Source: Aaosphaeria pasadenensis | Lineage: Eukaryota > Ascomycota > Dothideomycetes > Pleosporales | Assembly: GCA_022813625.1 (NCBI GenBank) | Contig: JAKLMB010000001.1 | Location: 248,001 to 312,000, forward strand | Reading direction: 5' to 3' | Length of the DNA stretch: 64,000 nucleotides | Part shown: positions 1 to 11,549 of the stretch, piece after piece | Layout of the letters: the number at the start of each line of letters is the position of its first letter | Numbering within the stretch: the stretch's first letter is position 1 | The notes under the pieces: generated by a model | The model's input: only the letters and a program-made list of their open reading frames with translations | Told to the model about the DNA's origin: nothing | The model's database searches: none | Made by a program: the position numbers and the translations under genes

Positions 1-3000
1 GAGGAGGGAGGAGGAGGAGGAAAAGAAAAAGAAGACGAAGAAGGAAAAGAGAAGATAAAAGGTACGTCGGGTGTGTATTATTGGGCGCTTGTGGTAGGGC
101 AGGCACGTTTGTAGGTTTATTTACCAAAGGAACCTAAGGTATTAATTATTGTTCCCTTTCTATTTCCCTTTTCCCTTTCCCTTTCAAGCTCCAGCAGCGT
201 TCCTTTCGAAATGACGATAATACAGAGAGGGAGGGCCGTCGTTAGGGGAACCCACATACGCAGTACATACACACATGGAGAGACAGGAAAAGCCGCGCTC
301 TTCCTATCTGGGTTTCTGAAACAGACAATCGGCTTGCTATTTAGAAATCTTTGAAGCGCCTCTAGTCATCACGTCTGTACTGGTGGTGGTTGATGTCTGA
401 ATTAAAAGCTGACTGCATCTGGCATCATGTTGGTGGTCGATATGTTAGGTATCTCATGACTTCTCTTGATCGTTTGACTAGGGAATTAGCTGCTGGCGGG
501 ACCTTCAAAAGTTACTCCAGCCGCCATCATCGAGTCGTGTACATGCGCCTACCGCTATCTACCTAGATAATATTGTAATTACCTCGAACCCACAGGTACT
601 TCATACGCACATCCACACAGTACACAAACCACACTACACTACGGACATCCGATAGCGCCGCGTGGCGGAATGTCCAGATCATCATCATCGAGATATAATA
701 CATTGTCACGGTAGATGTGTCTCACAAGGCCACGACGAGTGCCCGTCTGGCAATAATTGGTCAGTCCCTCTGTTTCTCCTTCACAGTCCACAGTCCGATG
801 TGGGGATAGCCGTGGCCCTACCGTGCCTTTTGATAAATGGATGGATAGATGAATGGATTGGATGTGGGCCACCCCCCGTGCCCCCCTGCTATAGGGTCTA
901 CTACTATGCGGCCTAGTCTACAGACTTCTACACCAGACGTGTAGTGCGAGTGCCGTCTAACTGCTCCATCATCCACTAAGAGTCTCAGATGGCTGCGCTT
1001 CGAGCGGTGATAGAAAAGGAGACTGCAGTCGTCGACGCCCTCATTGGCTGATGGAAGCCATAGGGTTTATCTCCATGCCATATCCCATGGCCCTTACGAC
1101 AATCCATAATCATACTCGAACGAATGATCAATAAGTCCTGTACACGCCTATGGATGGAGTACTTCTTCTACCTTGAGGGCAAAAGTCTTCCAATCAACCC
1201 GCTAGATGATTGATAGGTACTCAACCATCCACCCATAAATTCCTTCATCTATCCGTCCACACAGTAATACACACAGTACAAGCCTACGAGATAGGTACCT
1301 CATATGTATCTAGCCATCCGCTCACCCCGCTATGCAGGTTGATCACCAGGGCCCGAATGCACCGCACCCACCTTGGCCAGTCCAAGCCCAGCCCAGCCCA
1401 AAATGGGCTCAGAGGAGCATTTGGTGGCCAAATTACCCACGAGCCCTCAAACCCTTCCCTTTTCATGCCTGTCAGAACGCTGGTCCTGTGCTGTGCTATG
1501 CTCGACTGCACTGGGCTGGGCTGGACTTCGCTGTACGGACGCCACGATGGGCGTTTGGGACTTGCGCGGAGACACTCATACTCAATAGGTACGGTTGAGC
1601 AAGAAAACTGGGCGCTTGCGACTTGCGCGTCGTCTCCTCCATGTTACAGATGGCTGGGCTGAATAGACATGGAATCTCGGAAACAATCATGGCGTCTGAT
1701 ACCCGGGCCATCGTACGATTTTCTATCCCATTCCGCCTGGTCTTATCCTCTCTTGAATCTTAAGACCCTGGAAACGGCCGCTTTCGTTCGAACTTGTTGC
1801 TTTTGAAACCTTCCCCTTCTTATGCACACACGCAGGTGCGCACTGTGCAGTTAGCCGCCCATCGCTATTGCGTTACACTAGCACAATACGACCATCGTCT
1901 CCCGTTCGAAGGGCATGGCATCGGTATCCTTCTCCATCGTCCACTGCAGGCCGCAGCACAGCACAGTACAGCGCTGCAAGCCCACGACTCTGTTAGACCA
2001 GTTCTCACGGAGTGTTTCTAGTCCCCAATCATACGTGCTTCTAATAATTGTTAGACCTAGATAAATGCCTTTATCCACTAAGGTGGTCACTATAGTTGCT
2101 GCGTCAGCGTCAGCGAACTCCGGTTGACAGAATGGCTCCTGGTTGGTACATCCGTGCAATCTGGCTTCTAAAACCACTTGTGAATATCAATGTCCGGAGA
2201 CGTTCCCTTCTCGCGAAATCTTGCAAGTTTTCTTCTTCTGTGTTTACTCATGGGTCATCGAAGAGATCTGTTAATTCCCTCGTTTTCGGGGGATATTCTT
2301 AAATGGAATGGCAGAATAATGTCAAGGGTCTTGTAATACACATTGTACAACTGACTACTGGGCCCCGGCACATTGCCGTCCGCATCCTGCAGGACGCCTT
2401 CGCGGGGTTTTAGCGTAAGGAACCAGGGGAACCATAACTTGGCGATTCCTCTTCACTTTTCCCACAATACTCGTACTTTTCTTGTGGCTTCAACTACGAG
2501 TCGGGGGTAGTGGTCAGATGGTATCTACCCCTACCAACTAGTAAATGCTTGTCGTGTCTCTATTTTCCATGGTCAACCATCGAAGTGCATCTTGAATAAA
2601 CTGACTGCGCTTCACCCCCTCCACATTATGCAGTTCTCAATGCAGATTCTCCTCCACGGATGGATCTTCGAAACACCATCAAGCTCACGAGTGCTTTAGG
2701 TACGCGTGGCATCGAATACTTGCAGCATACGGAGTACTCAGCCAGCATCTTGCTCACATGCGCATCATCTTTGAAGAGGATACCCGGGAATGCCAATCCA
2801 GTCCTCTCCACGCCCCAAGCGTTTCTCGCCTGCTTACCGAGCTGGAGACAGGAGCTCCCGTCGCTGCTGTACTACAGAATTCAACCGAGCATGCAGGTAC
2901 ATATTGGCCTAAATCCACCGACCTACTCTATCCGGCAGATGTATTTGAATAATTGTAGGGGAGGTCCCTACGTCCCAAGACCCGTGGGCCACCATGCGCC

Positions 3001-4491
3001 TCGATCACATATCGTCCAAGCTCTATCGAACAGTGAGTTTGCGATATAGATACCTTCCTTCATGGTTAAGTGGACGTCATTAGGAACGGTGTGATGTTAA
3101 CAAGGTGTTATCAAGAGTGTTATCATCAATGATTTGACTTTCTTCGTACCCGCCGCGGTTGATTGCGATCATCAGAACGACTGCAAGGCTCCGAAACATC
3201 AGACACTCACCTATTTGATGTAAATAAATCCTTCAATATCGGAGAATTTACACCCTGTAATGCACGGGTTCAGTTGTCATTGAGTTCCATAACCCTGCTC
3301 CTGATCCTTCTGAGTAACGTTGGCCTTCTATACTCCGTACAACAGCAAGCCATTTTCCCGCTCGTTATGGCTTTATCACAGTGATCAAATTGAAGAGACC
3401 CAGATGCTCACACGAATAGGGCAGATGGTAGGACTGAATGCAATTATGAAAGACCTGTCTTGATCAAGCCCTTCCGAATTGACACCTCTGTGCCCATGTC
3501 TACTCTGTTGAATTTGCGGAAAAGAGAAACAACTCAAATCTCATTGAATCCACATCATAATCCACGATTGAACATAACTTTCCAAGTTTAGTAGAGGCCC
3601 ATAACTTCTTATCCCCCATTTGTAAGGAGTAGAGCCGCCCAAAGACATTCGAATTGCACCCATTTCACGATATCGACGTATGTAACAACCAATAAATATC
3701 ATATTACCATCTATCGCACTCCCACTTCACCACTCCATTTCCATGCCTCTAACACCAAGTAAAAGAAACACCAACCCCTCATTTATTCCCTATATCTCTA
3801 CGGAGTACTACGTACCTAGTGCTCATCTCCGTTCTACTCTCTTCCCAGACACATTATAAATACACTCAACAAGTGGCGCAAGCACCCTCACGCCACCAAA
3901 CGACATCGAATTCGCAAACGGTCAAACATATCGTCGATCTCTATTTAACAAACCACATGAGGGTTATGTCGTACGAGGTGGCCGCGCGGTAATCATGTTG
4001 TGTGAGGTGAATGTTTATAGTTAGATGATGGGCGGTGGTGGTGCAGCGCTACTTCGGGTCGGCTGGTTGGTCGGTTTTGTGGCGTAATGGTTGGGGTGGC
4101 ACAAATGCGGTATTCGTGAGGGTGATGGTGTAGAGATGGGTTTCTCGAGGCGTTTGGGGTGGAAATGAATGTTATACATGCTGATAAGAAGTTGTTGGTT
4201 TGTAGGTTGTGCTTGAGAAGGGGTGGAGGTGCAGAGACAGATATATCCGTTTGACTCCAATTTCAACTGTCTGAGACAGTAAATGGAATTGAGTCCTGTG
4301 TTGTGTATTTTACAGCATTGGAATTGCGTGTGTCTAGTCTCACAGAGAGCTGGTAGCTCACGAGATATCAAATGTCCTCTATAAGTGTAGATGTTGATGG
4401 ATTTTTATTCTTTGAAAAATTCGATATTGATGTCGTTGACGCCGTGCCATGCTTAGGATATACAGTAAATTACAGATTGTACAATAGTCTC
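1..4491. other. Gene-poor stretch, no supportable gene
   Basis: I see no reading frame here with recognisable protein features, and no consistent exon chain. The first 60 bases are purine-rich (GAGGAG/AAGAAG). Three copies of the dispersed 9-mer TACGGAGTA/TACTCCGTA lie at 2728, 3331 and 3799. Short open frames on both strands are low complexity or of biased composition and look like chance. The right end is the 3' flank of the minus-strand uS13m gene. Confidence 0.6.
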
Positions 4492-5022
4492 TCACATCTG
4501 TACACGTCCCTGACCGCCACGCTCGATCTTGTTCAGTTTTCTCGCCGTTGTGATCTAACATTATCAGCGCAATCCTCATCTCAGATTTTGCAAGCATCCT
4601 TACCTGTGACCTTGTCCTCTGTCCTCTCACGGGAAGTCCCATAGCGTGCCTTCTACCCCTATACGATCCCATATCTTTCAGCCGCCTGATATTCTCCTGC
4701 ACCTCTCTTCGTAGGTCGTTCTCGATCTTCATATTCGATAGCTCGGCGGTCAAATCCAGGACGGTGGAGTTCTTCAGGGTGCCAACTTTCGCCCAAGGGT
4801 GTATGTGGAAGCGCGCCATGATGCTCTGCGACACTTTTGGACCGATGCCATAGAAGGTTTCCAGGGAGCGCTGCGCAGAAAAATTGTCAGATGCGGAGAT
4901 TTCGGAGGAGCATGATAATTGCGAACCTTTACAAGCGACTGCTCAGGGAAGTTGAAGCCGAAGATGAAAACCTATATCTATCAGCAATTGAACGAATGCC
5001 ATCGAACTGACTGCCGTACCAT
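4492..5022 (-). CDS. SWS2: Mitochondrial 37S ribosomal protein uS13m (S13 family)
   Basis: Small-subunit mitoribosomal protein of the S13 family, which sits in the head of the 30S-like subunit. Four exons: 5020-5022 (only the ATG), 4927-4971, 4604-4870 and 4492-4554, giving about 125 aa, the usual size. The N-terminus reads MVFIFGFNFPEQ, followed by the helix-hairpin-helix part (FYGIGPKVSQSIM) and the C-terminal S13 signature (RRLKDMGSYRGRRHAMGLP, then RGQRTRSQ). It ends with the basic tail ARKLNKIERGGQGRVQM. All three introns keep phase 0 and end in AG; intron 2 has an unusual GTTCGC donor. It is divergently arranged with cyclophilin B, 229 bp between start codons. The start was chosen because ATG followed at once by an intron restores the family N-terminus. 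Confidence 0.9.
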
Positions 5023-5203
5023 CTTGTCGCTAATTCAAGAGGGTTCTATCTTTGGTGATGGGGGGTCTGACGAACTTCTCGAGCCGCACCACCGCTGCTC
5101 AGACGTCGTCGGCGAAACATCGGCGTGTGCCGAAACGAGCCAAAACCAACACGTTTCACCTCCGCACCCCAAAGCTTCAAGGAGGATCCACAGCTCTCCC
5201 ACC

Positions 5204-5210
5204 TATATAA
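5204..5210 (+). promoter_or_regulatory. TATA box of cyclophilin B gene
   Basis: The sequence TATATAA lies 42 bp upstream of the cyclophilin B start codon, in the short divergent promoter shared with uS13m. The distance implies a very short 5' leader; this is an inference from position only. Confidence 0.5.
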
Positions 5211-5251
5211 ACCCCTTCAACCCAATTGATCCTCCACCACAGGGATTCACC

Positions 5252-6493
5252 ATGGCTTCTCTACAGAGATTCGTTATCTCCGTTCTCCTGATCCTAACGG
5301 TCACTTTCGTCTTCTTCGCGCAGGCCACCGAGGCGGCGAAGGGACCGAAGATCACTCACAAGGTATGCAAGCTCCGGCACGATGAGCTTTAGGACGATTA
5401 GCCCGCTGAGGAGGCTATTTGGTTCAGCTGAAGCTAATTCAATTGTATTATAGGTCTACTTCGACATCACTCATGGCGACGAGGAGCTTGGCCGCATCAC
5501 CATCGGTCTCTATGGCAAGACAGTCCCCAAGGTAAGCCCACTACCCCACCACCACCATCAACGACACATATTAACGATAAGCTAGACTGCAGAGAACTTC
5601 CGGTACGTTACTAGATCCAATGTCGTTTTCGCATCCCCATATTGACATATCTTCAGTGCCCTGGCTACCGGCGAGAAGGGCTTTGGCTACGAGGGCTCGG
5701 CCTTCCACCGTGTCATTAAGCAATTCATGATCCAGGGAGGAGACTTTACCAACGGTGACGGAACCGGTGGCAAGTCCATCTATGGCCAGAAATTCCCCGA
5801 CGAGAACTTCAAGCTCAAGCACACCCGCAAGGGCCTCCTCAGTATGTTTTGGCCCCACACCAAGCACCACACCAAAACGCCATGAGGGCAGTCAAACTAA
5901 CATGAACAACAGGTATGGCAAACGCCGGAAAAGACACTAATGGGAGCCAGTTCTTTATTACAACTGTAGTAACCAGCTGGCTCGATGGCCGACATGTCGT
6001 CTTTGGAGAGGTTCTTGAGGGTTACGATATCGTCGAGAAGATCGAGAACTGCGAGAAGGGAGCTGGAGACAAGCCCGTGAAGACTGTGAAGATTGCTAAG
6101 AGCGGCGAACTTCCAGTGCCAGATGAAGGTATCCATGCGGAACTCTAAGCCTGTGCGATGGCTATACTATGCAGTTGAGGCGCTGATGCTTTCATTCTCT
6201 CTTAAGATATCTACGGCAGTGCAGGATCCGCAATAGAAGGTGACAATCTCGACGTCACAGCCCCCGAGACAACAAAACCATCAGTAGAGGATACTGTAAC
6301 CATCCCCCATTCTTCAGGCTCAAAGGGTCACCTTTCCTCAACCTCGACCGACAGCAGCAGCAGCACAGAGGGACTTTCTCTGGGCAAGAAGCTGTTTTTC
6401 TTGGGCGCAATCATCACAGTTTGCGTTCTGTTCATTCATTCTCGACGAAGCGACGGCATATCCGATGGCATGAAGGCAAAAAGCATGGCGTAG
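5252..6493 (+). CDS. cypB: Peptidyl-prolyl cis-trans isomerase B (secretory-pathway cyclophilin)
   Basis: ER cyclophilin that catalyses proline cis-trans isomerisation during folding of secretory proteins. Exons: 5252-5362, 5454-5531, 5586-5602 (17 nt), 5657-5841, 5913-6128 and 6207-6493, giving about 297 aa. An N-terminal signal peptide (about 1-29, ending ATEA) precedes the cyclophilin domain. Active-site motifs are visible: FHRVIKQFMIQGGDFTNGDG, then MANAGKDTNGSQFFIT, and the tryptophan of SWLDGRHVVFG. The last exon adds a Ser/Thr-rich linker and a hydrophobic segment (LFFLGAIITVCVLFI, about residues 265-281) followed by SRR, a tail anchor. If the last intron (6129-6206) is kept, translation stops at 6148 and the 208-aa product ends in HAEL, resembling the HDEL/KDEL ER-retrieval signal. 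Both forms are plausible; RNA evidence is needed to say which dominates. Confidence 0.92.
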
Positions 6494-7474
6494 AAAGTAG
6501 GAAAACGTCAATGGCGAATCAAATATTGGATAAATGAATATATAAGTACGATCACAAGAACGAGCACGCACCCTTTTACATTTGCTTTCCATGGTTACCC
6601 CAGTGTGCGGTTGCAAGTAGCGCAGATCTGCAGCGATATTGCCCGCGTGCCCTGTGCGTATTGTAGTGAGCTTATCGTCTTGTGTAAGTCCGGCAAGGCT
6701 GATGGTACCTCAATACTGTAAGGTACGAGGATGGAGTATTGCAGTCTACCAATCTGAACCCTATCCGAACTCAACTTTGTATGTACCCTGTACATCCGTG
6801 CGAGAATATGAGACACAGGAAGTATGTATCCTTGCTTGACAACAAAGGTGTCTCCCATGCGATTCAGCGTCACTGCTGCGTGCAGAGCAGTACTCGATTC
6901 TAGAACTTGCGTCAGAGAGACATGGCCAGTCCAGTAGGATCTCACCCCGTCATCGACAATCCGACCAGTGACATCCCTCTGCGTGCGTGCTACGCTTGAA
7001 AGAATTTGAGTTGGGGCACACCGCCCCCGAAAACTCGTCCTTTTCTTTAGCGCGGGCTTGGCACTCACCATCAGCATCTTAGTTTTCTTCGGTCGCCACA
7101 AAACCTCGCTCCTCTCACTCAACTCCCCCCTCCCTCTTACACCACACCTTTACCCTCCCCTTTGTGTGCATCTCCAATTTTCACATATCTGCTCTGTGTG
7201 AAGTCCTTTCTTTTTGGTCTTCACATTCATTTTCTTCTGTCGTTTAGGGAAAAGAGGCGCTCCTCCTTTTCCTTCCTTCAAAAGAGTTTCAGGCGCGTTT
7301 CTGCCTGCCAGGTTCGATCCACACGATTCTCACCTAGACGTTCATATTTCTCTTCTGCAACTCCCCGCCGAGTCGCTGCAGAGATTTACATATCGTAATT
7401 GTCGAACTTTCTACGTCTCCGAGCGATCCAAACATTCCGACAGCCCACATCAGTAATATCACCTTCATTTCAAG
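6494..7474. other. cyclophilin B 3' flank and DED1 promoter/leader
   Basis: No gene seen. The part from about 7080 to 7330 is pyrimidine-rich (CTC/TTC runs), typical of promoters and 5' leaders of highly expressed translation-factor genes in filamentous fungi. That reading is inference. Confidence 0.5.
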
Positions 7475-9765
7475 ATGGCTGAGCAACTCGACATCGGACG
7501 CATGTCTCTCAACGACTCCAAGCACGCTCCTAATGGCGGGTTCCCTGGAGAGCGTTCTGCTTATATCCCCCCTCACCTTCGCGGCCGCCAGCAGGCACCT
7601 ATTGCGATGGATGGCCCTCCCATGCAGAACAACGGTCCTCCTATGAACGGAGGCCCTCCCATGAATGGCCCTCCCATGAACGGTAACATGAACGGTAATG
7701 CTTGGGGTGGTCCTCAGAGGTAAGTGATCCAAATCTCACCTTTTAGATGAATCCAGTTTTGACTTTTATTTTGCAGGGGTTATGGTGGCCCCCCTCAGCA
7801 ACGCGGCGGCGAAGGCGGCAACTGGGCAAATGCCCCCAACTTCACTCCACGAGGTAGAGACTTTCCCCCCCAACAACTCGGCCGCGACTGGGGTACGCAG
7901 CCGGGCCAATTCGACCCAAATGCTTATGGTAAACCAGGTGGTGGAGGATCTGGAGGCGGCGCTGCACGTGGATCTGGTGATGGACAGTGGAAGGATGGCA
8001 AGCACATCCCCGGTCCCTCCAACCCACGTATTGAGCGTGAGCTTTTCGGTGTTCCCAACGATCCCTCAAAGCAACACACCGGTATCAACTTTGAGAAGTA
8101 CGACGACATTCCCGTCGAAGCCTCCGGTCAAGGCGTCCCCGAACCCGTCACGACCTTCACGAACCCTCCTCTCGACGACCATTTGATCGCCAACATCGAA
8201 ATGGCCGGCTACAAGGTCCCGACTCCCGTCCAGAAATACTCCATTCCCATCGTCATGGGAGGTCGCGATTTGATGGCTTGCGCTCAGACTGGTTCCGGAA
8301 AGACTGGTGGTTTCTTGTTCCCCATCCTTTCCCAAGCCTTCCAGACTGGACCCAGTGCTGCCCCACCAAGCCAGGCTGGAGGCTACGGCTACGGACGTCA
8401 ACGCAAGGCCTACCCCACCTCCTTGATTCTCGCACCCACACGTGAGTTGGTTTCTCAGATCTTCGATGAGGCTCGCAAGTTCGCCTACCGTTCTTGGGTC
8501 CGACCTTGCGTCGTCTATGGTGGTGCCGATATTGGTTCTCAGCTCCGTCAAATCGAGCGTGGCTGCGATCTTCTTGTCGCTACCCCCGGACGTCTCGTCG
8601 ATTTGATCGAGCGTGGCCGCATCTCTCTTCAAAACATCAAATACCTTGTTCTCGACGAGGCCGATCGTATGCTGGACATGGGTTTCGAGCCTCAGATCCG
8701 TCGTATCGTCGAGGGTGAGGATATGCCTCCTACTGCTGGTCGTCAGACTCTCATGTTTTCCGCCACCTTCCCTCGCGACATTCAGATGCTTGCTCGCGAT
8801 TTCTTGAAGGACTACATTTTCTTGTCGGTCGGTCGTGTCGGTTCCACGTCTGAGAACATCACTCAGAAGGTTGAGTACGTTGAGGATGGCGACAAGCGCT
8901 CAGTCTTGCTCGACATCTTGCACACACACAACGGTGGCTTGACTTTGATCTTCGTCGAGACCAAGCGCATGGCCGATTCGCTTTCCGAATTCCTTATCAA
9001 CCAAAACTTCCCTGCCACGTCTATCCACGGTGACCGCACCCAGCGTGAGCGTGAGAAGGCTCTCGAGCTTTTCCGTTCCGCACGCTTCCCCATCCTTGTT
9101 GCCACTGCTGTTGCAGCCCGTAAGTACACCCACTTTATCATACTCCCTTTCTGCCATTTCCAACCTGCCACCACTTCACGTTGCGCTTGTTTCATCCTTC
9201 GATATCATGTAATGTGTGACGGAAAAGTTTATTGACGAAACATCTAGGTGGACTTGATATTCCCAACGTGAAGCACGTCGTCAACTACGACTTGCCCACC
9301 GACATTGACGACTATGTCCATCGTATTGGTCGTACCGGTCGTGCCGGAAACACTGGTATCTCCACTGCCTTCTTCAACCGTGGCAACCGCGGTGTTGTCC
9401 GAGACCTCATTGAGCTCTTGAAGGAAGCCAACCAAGAGGTCCCATCCTTCCTCGAGAGCATTGCTCGTGAGGGTTCCGGCTTTGGCGGTCGCGGAGGCCG
9501 TGGAGGTCGCGGACGCGGTGCTGGTGCCACTCGTGACGTTCGTCGCTATGGCGGCGGAGGTGGAGGCGGCGGCGGCGGTGGCTTCGGTGGTGGCAACTGG
9601 GGTGGAGGTGGTGCTCCCCCTCAGGGTGGTGGCTTCAATGGCTCTTACGGTGGTGGCGGCGGTGGTTATGGCGGCCCCCCTCAGGGTGGTTACATGGGCG
9701 GCGGCGGAGGCTACGGTGGAAGCTACGGCAACCCATCTGGCCCTGCTGGCAACTCTTGGTGGTAG
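7475..9765 (+). CDS. DED1: ATP-dependent DEAD-box RNA helicase Ded1/DDX3
   Basis: Cytoplasmic RNA helicase that unwinds mRNA leaders during translation initiation. Three exons: 7475-7719, 7777-9119 and 9248-9765, giving about 701 aa. The N-terminus carries the conserved SAYIPPHLRG segment and a Pro-Met-Asn-Gly repeat (NGGPPMNGPPMNG). Core motifs are in order: Q motif (PTPVQKYSIP), Walker A AQTGSGKT (251-258), PTREL, GG, TPGR, DEAD (375-378), SAT (410-412), and HRIGRTGR (about 553-560). The C-terminus is an RGG/Gly-rich tail (GGRGGRGGRGRG, then long GGGG/GGY stretches) ending in NSWW, as in Ded1/DDX3. Intron 2 splits the motif V region (AVAAR|GLDIP). Everything expected of the family is intact. 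Confidence 0.97.
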
Positions 9766-11549
9766 ATGCCACTCCGCGACACATCAACGACATCTCGATA
9801 CCCAGGGCATAATTCCCATCTTTTCGTAATCGATACCCTGGGGTGTCGTACCGCACCACGTGCGGTTTACAGTATCGGCTTTTTCGATTTTTCTTTATGG
9901 TTTTTTCCTGCGACTCATTCCCGGTTAACGACTCGGAAGTCTGGAACTTGCTCTCATACCCCGATCAGCATATAGACAGCGACTGTTTCTTTGCGGACCC
10001 GTCTCTCTTCTCGAGCTCCACTGCATATCCATGGATACCCGGCGCATTATCGACGAAATTACGTCGAGCTCGACCGTATGGACGGCAGAGGTACGAACGC
10101 ATTCTCCAGGAAGGATGCATGACGAACATCTTATGCCTCTCTTCCTGATTGCTTGCTGCTAGGGGAGCATTCAATAGATCTCGCTTTCCCGGCTTTCGCG
10201 CCGACGACCTGTTTTCTTAGCTTTTTTCCTTTTTCCATCAACAAAAGCGATTCCTTTCCCTCGTCTCATACCCCTCGGCGAACGCCCCTTTTTCGTCGTC
10301 TCTCACAACGAGGAGAGAGACATCGGTATGGATCTTTATTGACGACGGAAAAGTTTGCCGGTTTATCGCACATAGACGGCGTTCATGAGGGTTTTTTCTC
10401 CGGTCCTGGACTAGGATCGTGACGGAAATGATCAGTTTCGGCATCTACATGGCTCAGTAGGGCCTGGTGGTGGAGACACCTTGGTTTGCATCTAATGCCG
10501 AATTCCCCCATGATGACTTGGGTGAGGGAATCAGAATAAAAGCACTGTAATCGAATCACCTTCGAATAGACTAGTTCGCGCGAAAATAAACTGATTTTCG
10601 CATATTCCATGTTCTGACCGGCTCCCGTGATTTTCATACCTTTGGTGAAACTGCGAAAACCTTTTGAGTACAACTACATGACATGGTACTCCCACACGTG
10701 ACTCTATTCTTCATAGCTTTATGCCAATGTTAAGGTAAGTCATCGAAGCCGATCAGGGGTGTCAATCAATTACAACTACTCCATAATAGCTGTCCCATCT
10801 TATGTAGATATTCACCTTGTCGCTCATTGGCTGCAAGTGGTAGCTGTGCAATAGCCAATTAAAGTTCGCAGGAGTGGTGGTTGGGAATACCTCAAACGGG
10901 GGGGCATCATCTTACAAAACCATGGAACAGGGGAAAGGTGATCAAGGATCGAAGTTTCACACGGTGCGAACAATAAAAACATTTCAGAATCATTTCTACA
11001 ATATAGTATTTCAAGTCTGAATTTCGGATGTAGTTGCAAGACCCACTTCCTTTGTACCTTGGTACCATCTCCTTACTCGTTTGATTAAGGCTGGGGGCAT
11101 GTCGCGATCTCTGAGGCACCCAAGGACAAATAGGAGGACGACAGAGTGGTTTGGGGCCAGGCATATGTACAAGAATATATTAGAGACTAATTGAGATTAA
11201 TTCTCGGTGTATTATCATTTCGACCTTTCAAGAGGCTGTGACATCCTGTTTCAGTGCATGTGAATAATCTGGGTGGTGCATCGCGACTTCTTTACCTTCC
11301 AACCCAGCCTAGAACTTCACCGGAGAAATCCGCGCCTGACCACGCTGCTTATGAAAGAAGAGCAGTGACCACCTCTTGTTGACTTCACAAGACGATCGTT
11401 CCATCTGCAAAAGACCATTTCTCCACCTCACTCACCTGCGCTGATACATTGCACATTTCGCATCGACCATCTCGTTGCCGTAACGTCCCTAGACCTCGCC
11501 GATCGGAACACTTATACCGCGCCGTTACGACCGCCCTGGCCACCGCGAC
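9766..11549. other. DED1 3' flank and upstream region of Ies1-like gene
   Basis: Contains the DED1 3' untranslated region and about 1.5 kb in which I see no protein with recognisable features or consistent splicing. The last 250 bp before the next start codon are C/T-rich, compatible with a leader. Confidence 0.5.

Noticed and set aside
1210..1662. 150-aa plus-strand open frame
   Set aside because: It overlaps several equally long frames on both strands around a CCCAGCCCAGCCC tract; no family features.
2660..3049. 129-aa plus-strand open frame
   Set aside because: No recognisable motif, no consistent continuation by splicing, and surrounded by other chance frames.
4021..4371. 116-aa minus-strand open frame with a Pro-rich end
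   Set aside because: No domain, no intron signals and a composition explained by CCACC/AACC simple sequence; it lies in the 3' flank of uS13m.
7300..7330. GGTTCGATCC, similar to a tRNA T-loop
   Set aside because: No matching acceptor, D or anticodon arms can be folded around it; it lies in the DED1 leader.
9461..9829. Ala/Val-rich 122-aa frame
   Set aside because: Shadow of the Gly-rich DED1 tail in another frame.
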